From contig NZ_OZ245757.1 of assembly GCF_965227505.1 (NCBI RefSeq), positions 2,604,001-2,668,000 on the forward strand: a stretch of 64,000 nucleotides of DNA, given 5' to 3'. The notes below the pieces were generated by a model. It saw only the letters and a program-made list of their open reading frames with translations, was not told where the DNA came from and did no database searches. The stretch is from Pelagibius sp965227505. Lineage in GTDB: Bacteria; Pseudomonadota; Alphaproteobacteria; Kiloniellales; Kiloniellaceae. Both the position numbers and the translations under genes were made by a program. Position 1 is the first letter of the stretch, and the number at the start of each line of letters is the position of its first letter. Positions 19,628 through 25,848 of the stretch are shown piece by piece.

Positions 19628-19646
19628 ACTGACCAGTCAGTTATTT
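19623..19646. promoter_or_regulatory. TetR-type palindromic operator
   Basis: AAATAACTGAC, two central bases CA, then GTCAGTTATTT: perfect 11-bp arms. It covers the -10 and expected start point, and ends one base before the GGAGGAG ribosome binding site of the tetR-like gene. Binding by that repressor would block its own operon (autoregulation), a common arrangement. Confidence 0.85.
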
Positions 19647-19655
19647 GGAGGAGCC

Positions 19656-20288
19656 ATGCTGCGCGCCCGCACCCTGGAGGCCAAGGACGAACGCCGTCAG
19701 GCCTTTCTGACCGCCGCCCTGGACGAGTTTTTCGAGCGCGGCTTCGCCGCCGCGCGCATGGACGACATCGCGCGCCGCGCGGGCCTCTCCAAGGGCGCGC
19801 TCTACCTCTACTTCGAGTCCAAGGAAGCGCTCTTCACCGCGCTGATCGACACCATCGCGGCGCCCAATGTGGAACGGCTGGAGCGGGCCGCTGCCGCCGC
19901 ACCATCGGCGGCGGCGGCGCTGCACGCCCTGATGACCCTGGCGCCCCGGCTGATCCGGGACACGCCGCTGCCCCGCGTTGCCAAGGTCATTCTTGCCGAT
20001 TCGCGGTCCTTTCCCGACGTCGTGCGCCGCTATAGGACCCAGATCGTCGACAGGGTGCTCGGCATCGTCGCCGGCATTCTCGCCCGCGGGCGGGAGAGCG
20101 GCGAACTGGCTGTCGAGGACCCTAAGCTTGCCGCCCGCCTGGTGGTGGCGCCGGTCATCCTCTCGGCCATCTGGCGCGTGGTCTTCGAAATCGACCCGGA
20201 GGCGAAGGTGGACCTCGACGCCCTCTTCGCACAGCACGAGCGCATGCTGCTGCGAGCCCTGGCGCCCGACAGCGGAGCGGCGGCGTGA
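19656..20288 (+). CDS. TetR family transcriptional repressor
   Basis: A 210-residue repressor. The N-terminal HTH spans about residues 15-60, with the recognition region MDDIARRAGLSKGALYLYFESKEALF. The C-terminal ligand domain resembles the AcrR C-terminal domain found with CecR (YbiH)-type regulators. ATG at 19656 follows GGAGGAG. Its GTGA junction with the next gene shows it is the first gene of a four-gene efflux operon (TetR, adaptor, ATPase, permease). The palindrome at 19623-19646 is the likely operator. Confidence 0.92.
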   Translation: MLRARTLEAKDERRQAFLTAALDEFFERGFAAARMDDIARRAGLSKGALYLYFESKEALFTALIDTIAAPNVERLERAAAAAPSAAAALHALMTLAPRLIRDTPLPRVAKVILADSRSFPDVVRRYRTQIVDRVLGIVAGILARGRESGELAVEDPKLAARLVVAPVILSAIWRVVFEIDPEAKVDLDALFAQHERMLLRALAPDSGAAA

Positions 20289-21241
20289 CGGCCCGGCGGA
20301 CAGCGGCGCGCCTTCTGGCGCTGGCCCTGCTGGCGACACTGGCCGCCTGCGAGCCGGCGCCGGAAGCCGGGCGCTTCACCGGCTACGTGGAGGCGGAACT
20401 GGTCTATGTCGCCGCCCCGGTGTCCGGTTGGATGGTGACGGCCCCCCTGCGCGAAGGCGACAGCGTGGTGCGCGAACAAGTTCTCTTCGAACTCGACAAG
20501 GACCGCCAGCACGCCGAGGTGACCGAAGCCAAAGACCGCCTGCGCCAGGCCGAGGCCCAGGTGCGCGACCTTTCGACCGGTGCGCGCGCGGAAGAGATCC
20601 TGGCCCTGGAGGCCCAGCTCGAGGAAGCCGGGGCGAACCTGCAGCTCGCCAAGCTGGAACAGACGCGCTGGATGGAGCTGGTGGCGCGCGGCACCGCCCC
20701 CAAGGCCCGCGGCGATCAGGTGACTTCCGAATACGAAGCAGCCCTGGCCAGGGTGCGGACCATCCAGGCCGACATCCGGGTCGCCCGCCTGGCCGCCCGC
20801 GACGGCGCCCGCGAGGCCGCAGCCGCCGAGCGGGATGCCGCGGCGGCGGCCCTGGCCCAGGCCGAATGGTGGCTTGCCCAACGCAGCGTGCTGTCCCGCG
20901 TCGAGGCCACGGTGGAAGAGGTCTTCCACCGCGCCGGCGAATACGTCCGGGAGGGCGATCCGGTGCTGGCGCTGTTGCCCGCCGACGCCTCGAAGGTGCG
21001 CTTTTTCGTCCCCCAGGCCGAACTGCCCGCCATCGCCCTCGATGCGGGGGTGGAGATCCTGGTCGATGGAGAGACCGAACCGCTCATTGCTCGCATCACC
21101 CACATCGCCCGCGACGCCGAGTTCACGCCGCCGGTGATCTACAGCGCGGAATCGCGTGACAAGCTGGTTTTCCTGGTGGAGGCGCATCTCGCCGGCCCGG
21201 CGCTGAGGCCCGGCCTGCCGGTCGACGTGCGGTTGCCATGA
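20285..21241 (+). CDS. HlyD-type periplasmic adaptor, probable lipoprotein
   Basis: A 318-residue membrane-fusion/adaptor protein similar in plan to YbhG. The N-terminus is a lipoprotein signal, LLATLAAC, with the lipobox Cys at residue 22. The biotinyl-lipoyl-like half motifs are at about 40-75 and 200-240, separated by a long alpha-helical hairpin rich in Ala/Glu/Arg (about 80-195). Start is GTG overlapping the tetR stop by four bases. It should link the inner-membrane ABC permease to an outer-membrane channel that is not encoded nearby. Confidence 0.9.
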   Translation: MTARRTAARLLALALLATLAACEPAPEAGRFTGYVEAELVYVAAPVSGWMVTAPLREGDSVVREQVLFELDKDRQHAEVTEAKDRLRQAEAQVRDLSTGARAEEILALEAQLEEAGANLQLAKLEQTRWMELVARGTAPKARGDQVTSEYEAALARVRTIQADIRVARLAARDGAREAAAAERDAAAAALAQAEWWLAQRSVLSRVEATVEEVFHRAGEYVREGDPVLALLPADASKVRFFVPQAELPAIALDAGVEILVDGETEPLIARITHIARDAEFTPPVIYSAESRDKLVFLVEAHLAGPALRPGLPVDVRLP

Positions 21242-22206
21242 CCGCCGCGGCCGCCGCCGCCAACGACCCTGCCGCCCCGCAGGATCTGGCCATCGACGTG
21301 CGCGGCCTGGTGAAACGCTTCGACGACAAGACCGCCGTCGACGGGGTCGACATCCAGATGCCGCGGGGCCAGGTCTGGGGCTTTCTCGGGCCCAACGGCT
21401 CCGGCAAGACCACCACGATCCGCATGATCTGCGGCCTGCTGCGGCCCAGTGCCGGCGAAGGCCGCTGCCTGGGCTTCGACATCCTGAAGGAGTCGGCGCG
21501 CATCAAGCTGGCCACCGGCTACATGACCCAGAAGTTCTCCTTCTGGGGCGACCTCACGATCCGCGAGAACCTGGAGTTCGTGGCGCGGCTCTACCGGATG
21601 CCGCGCCTGCGCCGCCGGGTCGACGAGACCCTGGAGACCCTCGGTCTCAGCCACCGCCAGCACCAACTCGCCGGCGCCCTCTCGGGCGGCTGGAAGCAGC
21701 GCCTGGCCCTGGCCGCCGTCACCATGCACGAACCCAAGCTGCTGCTGCTCGACGAGCCGACCGCCGGCGTCGATCCGCAGGCGCGCCGCGATTTCTGGGA
21801 CGAGATCCACCGCCTTTCGGACGAGGGGCTGACGGTTCTGGTGTCCACCCATTACATGGACGAGGCCGAACGTTGCGACCGCATCGTCTACCTGGCCCAT
21901 GGCAGACTTGTCACCGAGGGGCCGGTGGCCGAGATCATCGCCCAGTCAGGGCTTATCACCTTCCGCGCCCGCGGCGCCGGCGTGCGCGAACTGGCGGAGA
22001 GGCTGCGCGGCGCGCCCGGCGTCGAGCATGCCGCCTACTTCGGCGCCGCCCTCCACATCAGCGGTCCGGAGCGCAGCGCGCTTGAGCAGGCCATCGAAGG
22101 CATCGGCCGCGACAGCGCCGTCTGGGAAGAGGTGGAACCCAGCCTGGAAGACGTCTTCATCACCCTGATGGCCCGCAGCGGCGGCGACCAGCGAGACCAT
22201 GGATGA
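21238..22206 (+). CDS. ABC exporter ATP-binding protein
   Basis: A 322-residue ATPase of the ABC-2/DrrA-CcmA type. Walker A is GPNGSGKTTT (about residues 51-60), the signature is LSGGWKQRLALA, Walker B is LLLLDEPTAGVDPQ, and the switch His is in VLVSTHYMDEAE. E. coli YbhF carries two ATPase domains, whereas this protein has one. Start overlaps the adaptor gene by four bases, and the stop overlaps the permease start (ATGA). Confidence 0.93.
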   Translation: MTAAAAAANDPAAPQDLAIDVRGLVKRFDDKTAVDGVDIQMPRGQVWGFLGPNGSGKTTTIRMICGLLRPSAGEGRCLGFDILKESARIKLATGYMTQKFSFWGDLTIRENLEFVARLYRMPRLRRRVDETLETLGLSHRQHQLAGALSGGWKQRLALAAVTMHEPKLLLLDEPTAGVDPQARRDFWDEIHRLSDEGLTVLVSTHYMDEAERCDRIVYLAHGRLVTEGPVAEIIAQSGLITFRARGAGVRELAERLRGAPGVEHAAYFGAALHISGPERSALEQAIEGIGRDSAVWEEVEPSLEDVFITLMARSGGDQRDHG

Positions 22207-23357
22207 GAGCCCCGGGGATGAACGCCGTCGCCGGCAGCCTCTCGCGTATCCTCGCGGTCTTCATGAAAGAGCTGATCCAGATGCGCCGCGACCGGATGAC
22301 CTTCGCCATGATGCTGGCCATTCCGGTTCTGCAGCTCGTGCTCTTCGGCTATGCCATCAACACCGACCCCAAGGACCTGCCGACCGCCGTGCACGTGGAG
22401 GAGCGCACGCCCATCGTGCGCAGCCTGCTGACGGCGCTGGAGACCTCCGGCTACTACGATCTGGTCTTCGAGACCGACGACCCGCGGCAGAGCGCGGCCC
22501 TGCTGGCGCGCGGCGAGGTCTCCTTCGTCGTGTCGATCCCGGCCGGCTTCACCGAGGACCTTGTGCGCGGCGAGCGCCCGCAGTTCCTGATCGAGGCCGA
22601 CGCCTCCGACCCCTCGGCCTCGTCCAATGCGGTGGCGCGGGCCGAAGAGATCGTCAACCGCGCCCTGCGGCACGACCTGAAAGGCGCCCTCGCCCACCTC
22701 GCACCCCGCGCAGGTCCGGTCGAGGTGGTGGTGCATGCGCGCTACAACCCGGAGGCCATCACCCAGTACAACATCGTGCCCGGTCTCCTGGGCGTGATCC
22801 TCACCATGACCCTGGTGATGATCACCGGCATCGCCATGACCCGGGAGGCCGAGCGCGGCACCATGGAAAACCTGCTGGCCATGCCCGCCCGGCCCCTGGA
22901 GGTGATGATCGGCAAGATCGCCCCCTACATCGGGGTCGGTGCCGTCCAGACAACCATCATCCTGCTGGCCGCGCGCTACCTCTTCGACGTGCCCTTCGCC
23001 GGCGCGCTCTGGCTGCTGCTCTGCGGCGTCGTTCTGTTCCTGGTCGCCAACCTGGCCCTCGGCTTCACCTTCTCCACCATCGCGAAGTCGCAGATGCAGG
23101 CGATGCAGCTCACCTTCTTCTTCTTCCTGCCGTCGATCCTGCTGTCGGGCTTCATGTTCCCCTACCGCGGCATGCCCGCCTGGGCGCAGGTGATCGGCGA
23201 GGCGCTGCCGCTAACCCACTTTCTGCGCATCGTGCGCGGGGTGATGCTGAAGGGCGCCGGCTACACCGATATGCAGGGTGCCTTCCTGGCCATCGCCCTC
23301 TTCATCCTCACCGTCGGCACGATCGCCATGCTGCGCTACAAGCGCACCCTGGACTGA
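22203..23357 (+). CDS. ABC-2 type permease
   Basis: A 384-residue inner-membrane protein with one N-terminal helix (MLAIPVLQLVLFGYAINT), a large extracytoplasmic domain (about 55-190), and five C-terminal helices. This layout is that of YhhJ/YbhR-type drug or lipid exporters. The motif REAERGTMENLLAMP is a family hallmark. Only one permease is encoded, unlike ybhSR, so a homodimer is expected. It ends the operon; a palindromic intergenic repeat lies 51 bp downstream. Substrate unknown; CecR-type systems respond to antibiotics and hydrophobic drugs. Confidence 0.92.
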   Translation: MRAPGMNAVAGSLSRILAVFMKELIQMRRDRMTFAMMLAIPVLQLVLFGYAINTDPKDLPTAVHVEERTPIVRSLLTALETSGYYDLVFETDDPRQSAALLARGEVSFVVSIPAGFTEDLVRGERPQFLIEADASDPSASSNAVARAEEIVNRALRHDLKGALAHLAPRAGPVEVVVHARYNPEAITQYNIVPGLLGVILTMTLVMITGIAMTREAERGTMENLLAMPARPLEVMIGKIAPYIGVGAVQTTIILLAARYLFDVPFAGALWLLLCGVVLFLVANLALGFTFSTIAKSQMQAMQLTFFFFLPSILLSGFMFPYRGMPAWAQVIGEALPLTHFLRIVRGVMLKGAGYTDMQGAFLAIALFILTVGTIAMLRYKRTLD

Positions 23358-23408
23358 AGTCGCCCGGCGAAGCATTGCGATAAGTCGTTTCGCAGGAGAC
23401 ACATGGCG

Positions 23409-23514
23409 CATCCTTCGAGGCTACGCTGCGCTCCACACCTCAGGATGAGGCCTTAAGGTGGCAGCTAGGCACAGCCTCATGCTGAGGAGGGCCGAAAGGC
23501 CCGTCTCGAAGCAT
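23409..23514. repeat. Palindromic intergenic repeat, copy 1
   Basis: About 106 bp, from catccttcgagg to ctcgaagcat. The outer ends are inverted copies of each other, and an inner pair (caggatgagg and cctcatgctgagg) is also inverted, so the element can fold into a long hairpin. A 93-bp relative is at 37614-37706. It resembles the RIME/REP-like mosaic elements of alphaproteobacteria. It lies between the convergent ABC permease and Smr-like genes. Confidence 0.85.
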
Positions 23515-23545
23515 CGGCCATCGGTCTCCGATAATGCGGCTTCTG

Positions 23546-23986
23546 CTAGGTACCGCCGGGAGTGGGGTCATCTTCGGGTTCCGGGGCCAAATCGACCAGG
23601 GATCCGTCGCCGTTCGGCTCCGCTCCCGCGGTCTCATCGAGCGGTGCCTCCTTGCCGGCCGGCAGCTCGACGTCGAAGCCGGCGGCACGGTCGGGATCGA
23701 TCGGGGCCATGCGGGCGATCAGGCCGCGGCGCAGCAGATCGAGCAGGTGGCGGCCGAGATGGCCGAACTGCGTCTCCCCGCTGTCCGGCGTCGCCGGGTC
23801 GATCAGGATGGTCACCCGGCGTTCCTCGCTGCGGAAGCGCTGGCGCTCGACCATGCGGTCGATGGAGCCGATGGAATGGGCAAGATCCAGGCCGGTAAGG
23901 TCGAGTTCATAGTCGCTGCCGCCGGATCGGCTGAGCAGCCGCTTCAGCCGGCGCAGCTGGGACTCGTTGTAATCGTCGTCGCTCAT
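23546..23986 (-). CDS. Hypothetical protein, possible degenerate Smr-like domain
   Basis: A 146-residue protein, 40 bp downstream of odhB on the same strand. Residues 26-100 follow the plan of an Smr domain: ELDLTGLDLAHSIGSIDRMV, then RRVTILIDPAT, then LGRHLLDLLRRGLIARMAPI. However, the usual HGKG-type active-site loop is missing and replaced by DPATPDSGET. The C-terminal 40 residues are acidic and probably disordered. Role unknown; the Smr assignment is a pattern judgement and may be wrong. Possibly co-transcribed with odhAB. Confidence 0.65.
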   Translation of the reverse strand: MSDDDYNESQLRRLKRLLSRSGGSDYELDLTGLDLAHSIGSIDRMVERQRFRSEERRVTILIDPATPDSGETQFGHLGRHLLDLLRRGLIARMAPIDPDRAAGFDVELPAGKEAPLDETAGAEPNGDGSLVDLAPEPEDDPTPGGT

Positions 23987-24026
23987 CGCCGCAGAGTGAC
24001 CCAGCCGGCCGGTTGCGCCAAGGGTA

Positions 24027-25787
24027 TTACATCCCGATCAGAAGGCGTTGCGGATCCTCGATGGCTTCCTTCACCCGCACCAGGAAGGTCACCGCCTCAC
24101 GGCCGTCGATGATGCGGTGGTCGTAGGACAGGGCCAGGTACATCATCGGGCGGACCTCCACCTGGCCGTTCACCGCCATCGGGCGCTGCTGGATCTTGTG
24201 CAGGCCGAGGATGGCCGACTGGGGCATGTTGAGGATCGGCGTCGACATCAGCGAGCCGAAGACCCCGCCGTTGGTGATGGTGAAGGTGCCGCCGGTCATC
24301 TCGTCCATGCCGAGCTTGCCGTCGCGGCCCCTGCCCGCCAGCTCGCCCAGGGACTTCTCGATCTCGGCGAAGCTCTTCTTGTCGCAGTCGCGTATCACCG
24401 GGACCATCAGCCCGTTGGGCGTGGAGACCGCCATGCCGATGTCGTAGAAGTGATTGTAGACGATCTCCTCGCCCTCGATGCGCGCGTTGACCGCCGGCAG
24501 CTCCTGCAGCGCGCCCACCACCGCCTTGGTGAAGAACGACGAGAAGCCCAGCTTCACGCCGTGCTTCTTCTCGAAGCTTTCCTTGTACTGGGCCCTCAGC
24601 GCCATCACCGCCGACATGTCCGCCTCGTTGAAGGTGGTCAGCATGGCCGCGGTGTTCTGGGCCTCCTTCAGGCGGCGGGCAATGGTCTGGCGCAGCTTGG
24701 GCATGCGCACCCGTTCCTCGCGCGGCCCCGCCGCAGGTGCATGAGCAGCGGGGGCCTGCACGGGTACAGAAGCGGGAGCAGGCGCGCTGGTTGGGGCGCT
24801 GGCCGGAGCGCCCGCCGGGGCGCTGGGGGGAACGGGCGGCTGCAGCGGCTGGGTTCTGCCGTCCAGGAAGTTCACCACGTCTTCCTTGGTCAGGCGGCCG
24901 TCCTTGCCGCTGGCCGGGATGACGGCGGGATCGAGGCTGTTCTCCTCGACCAGCTTGCGCACGGCGGGCCCCAGGCTGCCGACCGCGGAGTCGGCGAGAA
25001 AGGCTTCCAGGTCCGCCCTGGTGATCTTGCCGCCGGTGCGCGACACCGCCGCCGGATCGAGCGCGATGGGCGCGGCCCCGCCCGCATTGGGCGCGGAAGC
25101 CGCGGCGGCGTCTGCGGAGGGCGCGGCTGCGGGTGCAGGCGCAGGTGCGGCAGCGGCAGGAGCCGCGGCGGTAGTCCCGGCGGCCCCGGCGGCGATCACG
25201 CCGAGCAGGGCCCCGACCTCTACCGTGGCGCCTTCCTCGGCGGCGATCGACTGCAGGCTGCCGTCGGCCGGCGCGTTGACCTCCAGCGTGACCTTGTCGG
25301 TTTCCAGTTCCACCAGCGGCTCGTCGGCGGCCACCGCATCGCCGGCCTTCTTCAGCCACTGGGCGACCGTCGCCTCGCTGACCGATTCGCCGAGCGCCGG
25401 GACGACGATATCCAGGCTGCCACCGTTGCCGGCCGCCGCAACAGCAGGCGCAGCCGCGACCGGCGCGGGTGCAGCTTCAGGCGCAGGAGCCGCCTCGACC
25501 TTGGCCGCTTCGACCTTGGCCGGCGCCGGGCTGGCGGCAGCCGCTCCTTCGCCTTCGCCGATCCGGCCCAGAACCGCGCCGACCTCGACGTTGTCGCCTT
25601 CGCCGGCGACGACCTCGGCCAGAACGCCGGCCGCCGTCGCATTGACTTCCAGCGTCACCTTGTCGGTTTCCAGTTCCACCAGCGGCTCGTCGACCGCAAC
25701 CGCTTCGCCGGGCTGCTTCAGCCACTGCGCCACGGTCGCTTCGCTCACCGACTCGCCCAACGCGGGCACCACGATATCTGTCGCCAT
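24027..25787 (-). CDS. odhB: 2-oxoglutarate dehydrogenase E2 (dihydrolipoyl succinyltransferase)
   Basis: Core of the 2-oxoglutarate dehydrogenase complex, transferring succinyl to CoA. The 586-residue protein is long because it has two lipoyl domains (residues 2-78 and 125-199) with lipoyl lysines Lys43 and Lys165, both in ETDKVTLEV. Ala/Pro linkers follow, then a half copy of the E3-binding domain (about 244-266), the full peripheral-subunit-binding domain (about 270-309), and the catalytic domain (about 355-586) with His557 and Asp561 in SYDHRIIDGREAV. Most bacterial OdhB proteins have one lipoyl domain. It lies 61 bp after odhA. Confidence 0.96.
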   Translation of the reverse strand: MATDIVVPALGESVSEATVAQWLKQPGEAVAVDEPLVELETDKVTLEVNATAAGVLAEVVAGEGDNVEVGAVLGRIGEGEGAAAASPAPAKVEAAKVEAAPAPEAAPAPVAAAPAVAAAGNGGSLDIVVPALGESVSEATVAQWLKKAGDAVAADEPLVELETDKVTLEVNAPADGSLQSIAAEEGATVEVGALLGVIAAGAAGTTAAAPAAAAPAPAPAAAPSADAAAASAPNAGGAAPIALDPAAVSRTGGKITRADLEAFLADSAVGSLGPAVRKLVEENSLDPAVIPASGKDGRLTKEDVVNFLDGRTQPLQPPVPPSAPAGAPASAPTSAPAPASVPVQAPAAHAPAAGPREERVRMPKLRQTIARRLKEAQNTAAMLTTFNEADMSAVMALRAQYKESFEKKHGVKLGFSSFFTKAVVGALQELPAVNARIEGEEIVYNHFYDIGMAVSTPNGLMVPVIRDCDKKSFAEIEKSLGELAGRGRDGKLGMDEMTGGTFTITNGGVFGSLMSTPILNMPQSAILGLHKIQQRPMAVNGQVEVRPMMYLALSYDHRIIDGREAVTFLVRVKEAIEDPQRLLIGM

Positions 25788-25848
25788 ATCCGTCTCGTTT
25801 CTCTTCTGCCGCCAGGCCGCAGGGCCGTTCCGCTATTCCGCAGGCCCG

